64,000 nt of DNA from Oscheius tipulae (GCA_037178975.1 JASJZH010000004.1:1178001-1242000), one strand, 5' to 3'; counted from the stretch's first letter, positions 1 to 12,898 are shown. Numbers and translations are program-made. Notes: a model not told the origin generated them from the sequence alone.

Positions 1-1635
1 TTTATATTCTTTTTGTTTTTTTGTAGACCAAAAAAAATAAATTATACTTCAAATATAAGGAATGGGAACTTTGATGAAAAAAAAAGTTACAAAAGCAGTG
101 GAGCTTTTTTTCTGATTGATAGTTCGGAACTCTCATAGTATAGTTACAAGGGTAAAAACAAATTACCAAACCCGCCTATATAGCGCCTACTGAAACTAAA
201 ATTTTCCATTTTTTTTTTCTTTTGTGTCCAGCCCACCTTCTTTTGCGAGCCAGCCTAATTAGCTAGACGTCATGATAATCCCATCTATCGGGAGGTCAAT
301 GTACTGTATCCTGCGATGAGAGTATGTCGCATAGGTAGAGCACTCCATTATGCGCATCCTCCCCCAATTTGCATTCTCTCTCTGTCCCGCCCTGTTCTCG
401 ACACAGTTCGACTCTGTTCCAGCTCCCTGGAACACACCTTCTCTCTTCAAACCCCAGTGTCTGTCCCTGCAGTTTGCAGCATTTATCCTTGTCAGAGAGG
501 CGATAAATGCATCACAACTGCGGCGATGGGACTGGGTGGACTATGAGGGACTGTTTGGTATGTCTGTATCATCATTTCCAAGCAAGGATTGTAGATTGTC
601 ATTTCATCATGCTAAAACAGCCCGTGAAATAACAAAGAAGAGTGTTTTTGAAACGTATATGCTTTTGGGCCAAAAACTGGCACGATTGGACTGATAAAAC
701 AGTTTCTATACTAGAACTTTTTAAACAAAACGAATTCGAAAAAGAAATGAAAAAAACTGAGTCCTACAATCGGTGAAACAAAAAAATTAAAAAATACAGA
801 AAGACATCCCATGGAAAGAGTCAAAAATCCACTTTTTGGTCAGCTGTTGTTGCTGACTGTTCTAACTGACTGCAGAAAATAATGCAGGCTTTTGAAAATA
901 TGTACTATGTTCAAGCAAAACAATCTGTTATTACAAATCAGATGCATTACTCATGAAACAATAAAGAAGGAGAGATTTCGAGATGATGTGTTAGCTTCTC
1001 AGAAAGGATTGTATCGGATCAAGCAGGCTTTTCATTTTTTTAATCAAATCTGCAAAAACAAGGAATGTATCAATCAAGGCATTTATAAAAACCGACGTGG
1101 CACTCTTACTGATGTGCACACCCTTCGAAAAAGCTAAACTTTCGCATTTTTCACATTTCACGTAACATCGATTGAAGGTCCTTTTTTACCAACTGTTTAG
1201 TACAGTCACTGAAACAAAAATAAATAAGTCCGAGACAGAAAGGTGTTCCTATTGCTCCCAGTTGTATTCGTTGCTTCTGAACCAGTTTCAGAATATGAGA
1301 AGTCTTAAACTGTTCGTGAAACAATATGAAAGAGATAACGCCTGAATAGCTCATTGGAAAAAAAAATTCGAAAAGAGAAGGCCTAACCGTTCCTCGAAAG
1401 AGACAGAAAAACCCACCTCTAGTTCACCAAAGATTGTTCAAAATAGCCTCTCTTATTTTGTAAGGTAGCGATCTCTAATTGCCAAATAACGTCACCCCTC
1501 CCTCCCAACTAAAGTTTTTCGTCGGCGTACCTGTACATATCAAAAGACCCCACAAAACAACCTGTTGGTTGTCTCAGTGTAAAACTGACGTTATTTGGGG
1601 GAGGGGCCAAGATGGAAAACAAGCATCTCGACCTG
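1..1635. other. intergenic, no convincing gene
   Basis: A/T-rich sequence with poly-T runs. Open frames here are short and lack signal peptides, domains or splice consensus. It holds several TGTTTCA/TGAAACA motifs (near 768, 955, 1209 and 1317) of the kind discussed as piRNA promoters. Confidence 0.5.
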
Positions 1636-1643
1636 TATATAAG
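1636..1643 (+). promoter_or_regulatory. TATA box of the small secreted protein gene
   Basis: TATATAAG lies 37 bases upstream of the start codon at 1681, leaving room for a very short 5' leader. Position and sequence fit a classical RNA polymerase II TATA promoter. Confidence 0.55.
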
Positions 1644-1680
1644 GGTTAGCGAAAGTGGTCAGAGGCAACAGATACACAAA

Positions 1681-2766
1681 ATGAGGACTCTTCTCCTGGT
1701 CACTCTTCTCGTCATTGCTCTCATCGTCGTCAATGCCCAGCTTCCTAAGGTTCGTTTCCTTTTTGGATTCATTTTTGTTTCAAGTTTGGGATACAACAAA
1801 ATGGCAATATTTTCGTTTTTGTTGATAGGAAACCCAGGACGGTTTCCACTTTCAACGCTGGCTCCTTTTGTTTCAAGCCAAAGTTATAAGATATTGAGCA
1901 TGTTTCGAATTAATTTTATTTCATCACGGGCTCGAAGACCTACGTTTACCAGTCTTACAGTCTCACGAGTAGTGGGGCTATTTTGGCAATATGTCCCGTA
2001 ACACCCATCCCAAGGGCTATCCAATGACACTTTACCCGATACGAAAGCCCAACCTGACTCCAGAGGCTATCCCTGTGAGAAATTGCGGTTCTCGATGTAG
2101 TACTCAGTTGCTAAAAGCTCATTACTTTCACTTTCGGAACAGGTTTTGATTAAAGTAAAGATCACTTAAACCTTTTTCAGACGACAAAGAAGAGTAAATT
2201 TCAGTCTTTTGGCTAGTCTATTTGAAATAAAAAAAAGTTTCTGAACAGACCACTGTACCAGCTAACCTTTTGCTACAAGCCAAGTTTTGGTCTTCAAATC
2301 TCCTTGACTCTCATTCTGAAATTGCTTTGTTTCAACCAGGACCTTTATACCTTGACGGTGTCTTTGAAGCTAGTACACATGTAGAAACGATTGATGTAAG
2401 CCGTCAGCAAAACTGAAACTTTTGAAAAGAAAATTTTTTTTTCGTTTCAATGGAAGGTTGTGAACGCTCAACGACTATTTGCCCATTCTGTAGCGGACAT
2501 CATTAAAAAATCACTTTTCAGCTGACCCTAAAACAACAAAAAGTGCTGAAGAGACGAGGAGAGAAGTGTCTGAACAAGTTCCTTCCCAAGACGCCTCAAG
2601 CCGCTCAGATCAAGAACCACCTTCAGGTAGTTCTGATCGTGAAACTAACAATAATACGTTGTTTCAGACCTGTTTCGAGGAATCGTGCGGAAACCAGGTT
2701 ATCCACCAGGTCCAAGGTGCCTATCCCGCTCTCGTCCCTCAGCTCCGCGCCTGCTTGACCGGATAA
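1681..2766 (+). CDS. small secreted cysteine-containing protein, 90 aa
   Basis: Three exons in phase: 1681-1749, 2522-2626 and 2668-2766. Exon 1 is a near-perfect signal peptide (MRTLLLVTLLVIALIVVNA). The mature part of about 70 residues has four cysteines, including the pair in TCFEESC and one in the final RACLTG, with a basic stretch KVLKRRGEK after the first splice. Donors and acceptors are canonical; intron 2 is only 41 nt and its acceptor TTGTTTCAG overlaps a Ruby-type motif. Intron 1 is unusually long (772 nt), so a missed exon is possible, although the phases join directly. I do not recognise the family. A secreted role such as an antimicrobial or cuticle-associated peptide would be guesswork. 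Confidence 0.7.
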
Positions 2767-4170
2767 TTTCTGCTCGCACAATCAGCTTTACGGGATTCCA
2801 AAAAGACATTTGTACATTCTTTGATACATAAAATGAAAATTTATCGATTAACTTGCTGAAAGGAACATGGGTAGTAGGGGAGGCAAGATAAAAGATGCTG
2901 ATGAAACGGAAAAGAAGCAGTTATGTTTTGAATAGTTGCATACTTTATACAGCCGATAGTAACTTTCTAAAGTTGCCGTTTTTTTTTGGTTTCGGACTGC
3001 AAACGCTAGCTGTTATGAAACGTTCTTTGGTATATATGGTTTCACTGAAACAAGTTATTATAGTTATTCTCTGTTAGATTCTTTAGTCTCGAGGTTGTAG
3101 CCGAAACCATCTACTAAAGTTGAGTAAGGTTGGAAGTAAAACAGGCTGAACACTTTAGTCTTGACCGACTACTAGTCTTCAGGCCCTTCAAGATGGAAGA
3201 CTAATGAATAAATCTACAGAAGTTTTGGGTGGACAGAATTCATAGACATAAGAAGGCTCGCGCTACCAATTGTACCCGAAACTATTGCGAAACTACAAAA
3301 AAAAAAACGAAGTGAGAAAAATGGTGCTCAACAGAAAGCAAATACTGTGATCAAGAGATATATAAGAAATTGATGAAACCAAAAAGATTCGAATGTTCGC
3401 AAATAGTGGGAAAGGCATGATTGAAAAACTTTGATTTCGGTGTGGCAAGAATAAGTCTTGTGAACAGAAACGGCACACACTGGATGTGAAACAAGAACAA
3501 ACGTTTTTTGTTCCAAGAGGTTGAAGTTTTCTGGAATTTTTTGCGAACAGTACCGAAAAGTTTTTTGATTTCTGTCTGCGGCAAGCAATCAGCCATTCTT
3601 AAATGTTTTCTGATTACTATGATTCAGGTGAAACAAAAAATATACCGACAAACTTTTCCGTTAAACTAGCTTTTCGGTATTCTCTATACTTTTCGACAGT
3701 GTCAGCAACGAAGCAAATAGTTCTCGTCGAGAGTAATACATCAGCTGAGCATGAAACAAATTTTCTCTACTGTTACGTTTTGTGTATTACAAGCTGCGGT
3801 TCAGGAATTTGTAATTTTCGCAGGATATAGCTATAGACATGATAAAGCCGTGTATCTTCAGGATTTTGTTATTCCTTCCCAAGAAACTTTGAAGCCAATC
3901 CCAAACGTTTCATTCACGGCTTTATCATGCTAATTTTGAAAGGGCATCAAAGAAGAGGTAAACATCTAGGGAAAACATTGGTATTTTCAAGAACAACAAT
4001 AGATTGAGACTGTACTCTGTTCCTTCCTCTTTCTCGATGTGCCTGCGCGTGAGACACAAACAAGCAAGGTCATCTCTCGAGACGATCCAAGAAGGAGAAA
4101 TCGCGCACAAACAAATTCGACAAACTAGAGGGGATGGTATCGTTCACACTGATCAAGTACCTAGTTTGGT
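2767..4170. other. intergenic with Ruby-type motifs
   Basis: No coding exon recognised. The stretch carries TGAAACA motifs near 3043, 3486, 3630 and 3750 and a 15-bp inverted repeat (3838-3929). It is otherwise A/T-rich and without repeats I can name. Confidence 0.45.
3838..3929. repeat. 15-bp perfect inverted repeat with 62-nt loop
   Basis: Bases 3838-3852 (CATGATAAAGCCGTG) are exactly complementary to 3915-3929. This could be the end pair of a small foldback element or a chance hairpin; no target-site duplication is evident. Confidence 0.5.
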
Positions 4171-4650
4171 TTACATCTTGGGTTTGGGCACGAAGAAGTT
4201 TGTCAACCAGGTTTTGAGTACACCGTCGGAATCGAAGTGCTGTCCTCCAATCTCGTTGTTGAGAGCCCGGAACAGGTAATAATCGGAAGGTGCAAAGTCC
4301 GGACTATAAGGAGGATGGGGTCTTCCAACCCAGGTAGTGGTTCTTGGAACGAGTGAGTTTCTCTGAGATGAAGCAAGCTGACCTTCGACTTCAGCGGCCG
4401 TTCCTGACGATTGCAACGACACCTTTTCAAGTTGCTGGCTGTATATGGCGACCGTAAGGGTAGTTCCAGCATCCAGCAATTCCCAGTAAAGCACTCCTTC
4501 GATATCCCAGAAAACACAGAGCATAGTCTTCTTTTGATGGGCGTCGGGTTTCACATCAGGACTTGGTGTCTGGAGTTCTTACAATGTTCTTTTCGACCGT
4601 AATGACCATTGTAAACCGAAAAATTTCGATACCAAGTATTGACCGAATCG
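4171..4650 (-). mobile_element. decayed mariner-family transposase fragment
   Basis: The minus-strand reading contains two blocks typical of mariner transposases: the CVFWD..GV.Y.ELL..GTT core (near 4500-4440) and the C-terminal catalytic-region motif YSPDFAPSDYYLF (near 4300), followed by the usual FDSD.....WL.NFF segment. The HDNARPH-type block expected between them is missing and the frame is disturbed, so the copy is inactive. Upstream sequence resembling the helix-turn-helix linker extends to about 4650 but holds stops. I did not find terminal inverted repeats, so the limits are approximate. Confidence 0.85.
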
Positions 4651-4856
4651 TAGCTTACCGAGCCAAATTATGAACACACTTCTGTTCAGAGTGTAAAACA
4701 ATCGACTACTGACTCTTGGAGAGAGAGAGACAGAAGAAGAGCCTGCAAAGAACTCATATCTTTTCTATTGTCTGCTAATCTCTTGCCCCTGGAGTAGTGA
4801 TAAAGCTCGCCGTTTTCTCTTCTTCTGCCCTTTATCAACCAGCCTATTACCCGAAA

Positions 4857-5948
4857 ATGACGCAGCAGGACAACGTCTCAATCTACTCCACTGCCTCTGA
4901 AGACTATGACACTATTCCCTATCAAGATTATCTTGGCTCCGAAGGAATTGTTCACTGTCCTACCATTGCTCCGAAAGACCCGCCAATTCCTCCTATTGCT
5001 CCAGTGTTCAACTCGAGCCTCGACTACGAGGTACCGATAAGAGGAAACGTAAGACTCCCGGAGGTCGTGACAGACTCTGAGAAGGAGAGAAAGCATGGAT
5101 TTCATCGAATATTCGCGTCTCTCTGCTCACCGTTCTGCAAAAAGTAGCTTTTCAGCTTTTTGAAAAACTCATAGACTAGATCAAAGATAACAACTGTACT
5201 GAACAATGTTGAGCCAGACGCCGAAAAAACGGACACTTTGTATTCTGAAAATGAGGTAGGCTATTAAAATTTCTGATCAATTGGACATTTCAGTTGTCAC
5301 GTGGTTTCCGAATCTTCGGCTGTCTGCTGCATTTTAGCGCAGGATCTTTAGCCAGCATCGCGGTGTTTTTCTTTTTTTATTTGCACTACCCTTATGTGGA
5401 CGAACTAAATGTGGTTATGATCTATTGCCAGTACGCCACTTTTGTGAGTTTCTGCCTGTCTCTTTTTCTCTGTCTCTCAGTCTGTAACCTTTCAGTTTCT
5501 CTGTCTCCTTATTACTCTGCCTTGCAGATCGGTGTCAACATTGTTCCTTTTATTGGTTTTTGCATATGTAGTGCGAAAACTGTGGATGTTGGATATTGGC
5601 TCCTGGTCGGCAACCTTCTTTTTGATGTTCTCGGCACTTGTCCTATACAAGAGGATCCTTGGCAATATGATGTTATGGAAACGGTTGTAAGAAACGAATT
5701 GCCTGTCAACCTGGGTAGTTTTCTCTCACAGTGCTATAAAATTCGCTACTTTAGGTGGATTTTTGGTGCTCTGTTTTCTTCACATGTTCGATTTCCCAAA
5801 AGTGTATTATCCTAGAACCTTGGAAATGGAAGTTGGTTGCTTTGAACAAATCCGCTGTCTACAATGTTATCCGTCGAACATGGTAGCTTTTTTTAACAGA
5901 AACAGGAACAGAATAGAACAATTGAACAAGAGATTCGTTGCAGAGTAG
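4857..5948 (+). CDS. putative multi-pass membrane protein, 276 aa
   Basis: Five-exon model with consistent phases: 4857-5048, 5175-5255, 5294-5443, 5496-5686 and 5732-5948. An alternative acceptor at 5480/5481 would add five residues to exon 4. The first 90 residues are hydrophilic, rich in Ser/Tyr/Asp and Pro (YSTASEDYDTIPYQDY), and should be cytosolic. Hydrophobic stretches follow at about residues 100-122, 142-167, 177-192 and 207-225, so three to four membrane spans, then a polar tail with an asparagine/arginine-rich end. An unspliced reading across 5294-5815 is open but loses the last helices, so I prefer splicing. The join between exons 1 and 2 is the least certain, and 4857-5147 could instead be a separate 96-aa gene. 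Family not recognised. Confidence 0.55.
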
Positions 5949-5959
5949 TATAAAAGCAG

Positions 5960-6540
5960 AAAACCTTACCCTGAGACAGTTGTTCAATCCGTTACATTCG
6001 TCTCTTCTAGGAGTTACTTATGTTCGTTCTTCAGGCTGACGATCTTTTCCTGGAGGGTTTCCATCTTCTCGGCCATCTTGTCCTTATCCATCTCGGCCAA
6101 CTCTAGTTCGTCCGTAGCTTCGGGGAAAAGGGTCAGCTGGGCGTTGTAGTTTCTGCAGTACTTAATATTGTCTCGTGACTGGGTAGGCGTAAATGACGGA
6201 AGTGTCTCTCAATCGTTCCCTTCATGAAGTATTCAGCATCGTACGGAATCTCTCTTATCTTACTAGGGAGTTCCGTCATCTTTTTCTCAGCCAGCGTCAA
6301 TATAGCGCCATCAGAGAACTTCTGCCCGACGTCTTCGGTGTCAGATACCTCGAGTCCATCCCAGGGTCAAGACGGAGACCTTCAGCAGCCTATATTTCTT
6401 CTTGAGCAACTTCTTCATCATTCCGGCTGTGAACTTGCTCTTTGCCTTCTCGTTGTGAGGCGTGAAAGGCGGCGTCGTTATCCGCTAGACCTTGTAGACA
6501 GCCATCTCCGTACGAAGTCGTCTGTCTCTAGTTCTAAACC
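5960..6540 (-). pseudogene. decayed copy 1 of an unnamed repeated gene family
   Basis: The minus-strand reading starts with MAVYKV near 6505 and then passes through TPHNEK, MMKKLLKKKYRLLK, a TLAEKKMTEL segment and MDKDKMAEKMETLQEKIVSLK, but with stops and frame changes between blocks. The same blocks occur in the same order in two other places on the same strand (54340-55300 and 57822-58070), which shows a shared ancestor. The C-terminal part looks coiled-coil. I cannot name the family; it could be a host gene or a mobile-element ORF. Confidence 0.65.
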
Positions 6541-8139
6541 AGCCGTCCTTTTGTCTTCAGTTTGCATTGCCGGCTGCGCCTAGTAACAAAAGGCTTCCAG
6601 TGGCTTCACTAGGACAAAAGTCAAGTTCTAGAGCGCATCCAAAGTTGACTTGCCAGCCAATTTAGGCAATAACTGTTTCCGAACAGCAAAACTTCTGAAA
6701 CAACATAATTGGCTCGCTTCTGTTTCGTGGCCACGGACAAACAAATAAACAAAAAAAAAACAAATAAACCGCCCCAGAAACCATTGCTTATTAGGTAGTA
6801 GAGATGCTTTTATCGTGATGACGCAATGGACTTCCTGTCAAGTGTTATCCTAGATTAGTGTGAACAAGGCAAGTCAGAAGTGAATCTAACGAGTCAAGTT
6901 GCAATACGATTACTGGGTCACTCGGCCAGGGACGTAAGCGACTGGTGAACAATAAAGCAGTATTCTCTACTGGGCAGAGAGACAGAAACCGACAGTGAGA
7001 CAGAAACAAACGCCATATTTTTCAGAAACAAGTTGACGCTATGCTGTTACTCCTTATGAACGCCGTTATAGTAGCAACTTGTACCATCCGAATTTCTTTG
7101 TTGGGGGACATTTATTGGTCAATCTTTCTTCCAGTTAGTTCAACCAGCAGTTCATATTTACAGTTTGCCTAGCTTGTTACCAGTAGCTTTCTCCTTTTCC
7201 CGATACCTTCTTTCTTTCTGGGACCGCAGAAATTGGCCTTTGTTGAAGCTTCCGTCTTTGTGGGCTTTACTGAGTAAGAGATAGTCATGATTTCAGGCGT
7301 TAGTCTATCTGGTAACCTGCAGCGCTACCATTTGGATAGTACCAGGTATCCAAGACAGTCAAACTTTATCAAACAACTGTTTCACAGAAAATACACTGGA
7401 ATTGATCTTGGACAGGCTCGTAGCCTTTTGTCAAGAAGTTACGATACTGCTCATGCTGAGAAGAATTCGCAATCGAGACTTGTTCATATTTAGAACATTG
7501 TGTATCAAATCTCGTGTCTCAAACCATTCAACTATTTCTTCTGGATCTCAAGTATCACAACCAACAGAGGAAGATAACTGATCTGTCCTTTTTTTCTAAA
7601 TTAGAAAGTTCTCCAATTCTATCATCTCTTGGTTGCGAGAGCAAGAGACATAGCCAGTGACAAGAGAGCGACCAGCACTGAGATAATAGCTATCTAGACG
7701 AATACAGAAGAACAAGATTCTGCTACGAGTGAGCTTCGAGTAAACCATACAGTCCATATGGTCCGGATAGAGACAGAGAACCTGATTAATCAGATGCGCA
7801 ACATCAGAGTTTTCCATAGATCCGAAGAAGAGCCATGAGAGGGGACCATTGGGTAGATTGCCACGGGAGATTGGAAGTGAAGGTCTTCTAGAAGATTTGA
7901 GTGAGATACAAAGATAGGTAGAACGCTCGTGGTGAGACCCGCCGGGTTCCACAACGAAAACACGGTAGAAGCTCAAATCGGCGGGTCTCGCCCTCTGCGG
8001 TCGACCCTGCCATGGCCGACGCAAACATTTCGGATAGGAGATTCGTGATCATTTGTTCTCTCACTGCGCTAATCTCCCCCACATGAAGAGTTCCAAAGTC
8101 TGTTATCAGTCTGCTGTCCGGGTATTCCTCTCCTTCACC
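6541..8139. other. intergenic; inverted repeat and unexplained open frames
   Basis: Contains a dispersed repeat (6665-6955), a Ruby motif near 7380, and GC-rich sequence around 7920-8000 with an 11-bp inverted repeat (7934-7944 against 7979-7989, 34-nt loop). A minus-strand frame from 8082 begins MGEISAVREQMITNLLSEMF and looks mildly protein-like, but no start context, splice partner or domain supports it. Confidence 0.4.
6665..6955. repeat. dispersed repeat, reference copy
   Basis: Two parts recur elsewhere in the window. 6665-6760 (containing AACATAATTGGCTCGCTTCT) matches 51095-51200. 6835-6950 (TTATCCYAGATTAG...) matches 45510-45620. The matches are imperfect, as for old copies of an unnamed transposable element. 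Confidence 0.6.
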
Positions 8140-11100
8140 ATGAGGCGATTTCTGCTATTCTGTACCCTCCTTCCTTGTGAGTTTTTCTTTAGGTTTATCA
8201 GTTTATAAAACAAAATTTGGTTTCAGTACTATTTGCGTCTTCCCAGTGCCCTCCACAGCAGAATGCCCGTTTTCGATGTGACGATGCGGCTATTTTTGTC
8301 CTGGACGTCAGCAGTACTATGGCAACGAGGGGGAACATTCAGACGGTAGTGTTTTTTGAACTTATTATCGTAAAATCACTATTAGAACCCTCTTTACGTA
8401 AGAAAATACGCAAATGCGTATTCGCGTTTTTCGAGGGTCAAGACGATTTTTCCTGACTCTCTGATGTTCCACAAAGTTAAAGCTCGTTGGGATTCAAGTC
8501 GAAAATCTCGAGTCGAGTCTATTTCGAATCTGACTCGGAATCGAGTCAAGTCGACTCGAACAAGTATACTCGTGATCTGTTCTACAATTAAATAGTGCAT
8601 TGGAAAGTCAAGTGCCTTGACGCCGGAAAACTCGAACACGCAATTGCGCATTTCCATATGCAAGGGGAGCTACTAATAGCGGTTTTAGGGCACAAATTTT
8701 TTTGAAACTCATCCCGAAGTCATTATCTGAGGAAAGAGCTATTATTTTGTGATCGACGTACCTACTGTCTAGTGTCAGAGCTAGTCTTTCTGAGCCGAAA
8801 GTGAATCATTATTCTTTTAGCCAGGCAATCTCTGTATACTTTTCGTCTTCGCAAAAAGAACTGAACTATTGTTACTGTTGCCAGCAGTATTTATCTCTAC
8901 CTTGAAACATTTGAAATTGCAAATTTCCAATCCACGTTTAGCTGTTCACCTACTTCCAAACCGTCGTTCTGCCCCAGTACAACTTCAAAGGCTACCAACC
9001 TATTCAAATCATGACCTACGGGGCCAACTCGACTCCGATTGCTGAGACTACCGACTATGAGAAAATTGTAACTGGATCGGTTATTAAGTAGAGACAGGGG
9101 TTTAGGTTTGTCCAGGAATGGAAAGATTATTGAGCGAGGCATTGGACACTGGACTGCAGGAGGTTCTTTTCAAAGAGTGAGTTTGGGATGAAGCGTTGGT
9201 CAAAAAGAAGTATATATATTCGTGTAGAGTTTCGAGTTCATGTACAGAGATTGAAACAACAAGAAAGAAACGCAAAATCTCGGATAAAGAACTTTCCTCC
9301 GTTGCAAAAACAAGACCGTAATACCAGAAGACTCTTCGTTTGATATGGCCAGATCATGAAACAAAAAAACTTTCAAAATAGGTTTGACCCGAGATACTGG
9401 AGAATAGATTTGGTTCTGTTGTTTTTTTTATTTTACGTAGCTTCAGCAAGGTCCTTCTAAACTCGAAGTATACAAAATAAGTTAGGCAGCCTACTTGTTG
9501 TGGGCCATTTGGGGCCTACCTACCTCGTCTTTTCTCCAGTGAAACTATTGCTAAAGACCACTGTTAATCATTAAAACTTCTTACTCTTTGAGCTTCTCGT
9601 GCCTCGAACCCACTCCCCTTTCACGACCCAACTTCCTATTCAAATATTACTATCGCCCCTAAAGAAACTTAATAACAGTTATTATCTCTGATTCTTTTAA
9701 AACTTGCTCGGTTTCTATTCCCTTCTCATCTCCTTTGCAGTGCTCTGAAGCAAATCTACCACACCTTCGGAAACGAATACGACACCCCTCTCATTATTTT
9801 CACCGCTGCAAAGTTAGTCGTCTCTTCTCAAAAACCAGACTTGTAGCAATGAGACAGAGATAGACGACGCCATTGACTATCGACACAAGCATTTGAAGGA
9901 CGAGTACTTCACCATTGTGGCTGTCAACTCGACTTTCAGTGTCTGGAGATGGTTCCAGGCTATCAGTACTTATGCGGTAAGTCACTGGTAGTTGCTTACA
10001 GGAAAGAGAAAAAGTTAGTCAAAGAGTCTACTTATAAAGAACAGCGACGTTTCTCCAGTAGCAATTCCCCAATGACTTTGATTAATAAATTCGAAATCAA
10101 GTCGATTTGACGAGTTCCAATGCCGAAGTCAAAGACATTTACAGGTACCCCTGAACCAACTGAACGACTACAAGAACCTAGACATGTGCATATTGGATGC
10201 CAGCTGTGCGGACCTGGAAACTTTCTGTGAGGTTCAATTTGTTTTGTATAGTTTGTTTGTTTCAAAATTTGGATATAACAGGGCAGGTAGATGAATGGTA
10301 ATCCTTGGTCGGGACTGTGTTTATAGATTCTCTCTCTCATGACCGAGACGACCTCGAATCGAATCTATCGTCTTTTCCGAACTAAACACGCGCTTGTACA
10401 AGCCATGAAAAACATGAAAAAAAGGGTCTGGAAAACGAATGATGGAACAGGATATAGTTCCGAGACGGGCGTAACGCGGAAAAAGTTGGTGCGGACTCCA
10501 AAGTGAAAACGATACCTCCGCTTTCTGCCCCTCTCTGATGTAGATCAGTAATGATAACACCAGGACATCCTATTTGAATCACCTGGCGCGAATTACTCTG
10601 AAACAGAACCCAGCACAATACTTGCTGGTCAGGGGGGCATTTTCTCTGATTTCAAGTCATTTTTCCGCCGATTCTTTTCACTCATTCTATCAAAACACTC
10701 GCTATACTGCTATTAGTAACGGGACAAGGAAACTGTACACAGTAGCTTTGGTAGTCAAGGCACACATCTGGATTTTTGCGTTGTTCTACAAAGTTGCAGA
10801 GCAGATCAAAAGCTGCAACATTTTCGAACTTTGCGAATCGAAAGAAGTCGTTCTCGTACTCTAAAAAGTACGCACAAGTTGGAGGTCAGGGTGAGCTACT
10901 CATCGAATTCGATGTGTACGTGTTTCAGTTGTACTATATACATTATCAGTTCCTCTTATTTAGCGTATTTTGACAGTGCTTTATGAAATAAAGCAATACA
11001 GGCTCGGTCTACCCTCCCTCCACCACCCAGAGACCAGTAACTTCTCCACCAAAAAGGACAACGACTGTTCCAATGACTATGACAACTCCTGTCACGGCAG

Positions 11101-12898
11101 TTCCTCAAGTTCTTCAATGTCAATCAGGTTCATTTCGATAAAAATTAGAGGAATCTGAAGCCTGTTTAGATAACTGCAATTGTCCAAACAATACATGGCC
11201 CATGAAATACGATGAGGAGGGGCGTCCTGTTGGAGGTTGGTGAGCAAGTTCACATTTACGGTTTATTGAAAAGAATAGAATACATCTCCTTATCCCCCAA
11301 AGTGTGAAACAAAAATGTGAAGGTGTGACACAGCCATGTTCTTTTATTGTAGTTCAGCAAACATTTTTCCATCTTCAACGAAGCAGAAAGACAATCTTAG
11401 CTCGGAAAGATGTGAACCAGAGTTCTAGCTAGCCCAAATATTTTGAAACTTCTCCTTATCCACAATTTGACCATTGACATAGCGATTCAGCCCTTGTTCG
11501 ACTGTTCGAAAAAAAAAATTAGTAATTTTTTGTCATAAATTAAACACGAGGGTAAATAAAGAGAATGAATCATGAAAATATTCATGGGAACAAAGCAGTC
11601 AATAATGAGATGAATATTCTTAGTGCTTCAAACAACACATCGTGGAGCTACAAAATGGCAAATTTTGCAGGGAAGTAGAACAACATAGAGGTCCAGCTGC
11701 TAGAGAACGATATAAGTGTCGAGGCAGTAAAAAAGAACGATTGCAGAACCTTCGGCATTTTCCTCATCATTGGAGACTGAAACAAAAATATGTTGGCAGT
11801 CTGTTCAAAGCCAATTTGTTTCAGAGCTTGTATGAGATCTAAGTTTCAGGTTTTGGCTTAGTCCGCTTTCTATCTTCGAGCGTTATTGTTTCTTCTTAAA
11901 ATCCAGCCCTTCACTCAGCTTGTTACAGACATGTCCGATTCCATCGTTCACTAGTTTAGGCTGCTACTACGGCTCCGCAACCCTTTCCAACTTTGCCCTA
12001 AAACAACGAAAATGTGCAGAACTGCACGGATTTCTGGTGATGGATAAGTACAGTGACCAAAACGAATGGTTTCGACAAGGTTTTCTTGCGTAAGACTCAA
12101 TGAAACAAATGTTTCAGCGTTCGACTCTCCGAATCCAATGTGGCTTGGACTGGTCTTCGACAGATCGCATCAGGAGTACTTCTGGCCTGATAACAGTACC
12201 GTGAGTTTTCGCCTAGTTTTTTTTTTCATCTTCCACTTAGATCGTCGCTAGGGAATATTTACACTAGCTTCCTATGTGAAACTATCCGAAGGTGAAAAGT
12301 GCTGTTACGGTTCTTTCGCACAGCCCTGATCAAATGATATGAACATGTTTCAAGCTGCGCCTATTCCTACGTGATTTCGGCTTTGGGGTTAGATTTTTTT
12401 GCGCCATTTTTGGAGTTGCTGGAGATAGAACATGGATACACAGGCAAAATTTGGTCGTAACTACGGATTGTTTACCTGGAACTGGGTGTACTTAAGAGAG
12501 AAAAGCTTCACTCGTCTGATCCAACCGTCGCCAATGAGAGCGCCTATCCGGAATTCTTGAAACATTTCTGATGTAACTTTCTTTCACCTGTTCAGTTTGC
12601 CAGGCTCACAAGACATTTTCAGCATTTCAACCAGTACAAGCAACAAGAAAAAAGTGTGAACTTATACTGTTTTCGTGAAACATAATGCATCTCATTCATA
12701 TGACGCCACTGTTTTCAGCTCGGTTCCTTCCACCCGTGGTCGCCGTCCGTCGCTGTTCCTCCCCCATCAGGACAGGACTGTGTTCTGCTCACGAGCGTGG
12801 GACAATGGCTAACCTCGGACTGTAGAAATTCTGCAGCTTCTGTTTGTGTCCTGCCACCTTGTGATAGCCGAGGATTCTGTAGTGTGCCGGCTCAATAA
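8140..12898 (+). CDS. secreted VWA + C-type lectin protein (CLEC family), 403 aa
   Basis: Twelve exons, all in phase: 8140-8176, 8227-8345, 8942-9067, 9106-9176, 9741-9812, 9847-9976, 10145-10226, 11002-11127, 11170-11235, 11960-12079, 12118-12200 and 12719-12898. A signal peptide (about residues 1-18) is followed by a von Willebrand A domain (about 30-210) whose metal site reads D39-V-S41-S-T43. A Thr/Pro-rich linker ends in DNCNCPNN, then comes a C-type lectin domain (about 280-400) with GCYYGS, MWLGL and the C-terminal disulphide cysteines. This architecture is a known nematode lectin class, secreted from gut or hypodermis and often linked to pathogen response. The exon 7 donor CT|GTGAGG was chosen because only it keeps the lectin frame. 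The poly(A) signal AATAAA overlaps the TAA stop. Confidence 0.88.
10258..10322 (+). ncRNA. candidate 21U-RNA (piRNA) locus in intron 7
   Basis: Core TGTTTCA at 10258-10264. YRNT signatures (TGGT, TAAT) end 35 and 38 nt downstream, at 10299 and 10302. It lies in an intron of the VWA-lectin gene. Confidence 0.4.

Noticed and set aside
5294-5815. Unspliced 173-codon reading of the membrane protein gene
   Set aside because: It reads through strong donor and acceptor sites and loses the later hydrophobic helices that the spliced frame restores.
8402-8425. AATACGC...GCGTATT mini-palindrome
   Set aside because: Only a 7-bp stem in A/T-rich DNA; expected by chance.
8480-8560. Repeated TCGAGTC/GACTCGA words
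   Set aside because: Short degenerate repeat inside an intron; too short to call an array.
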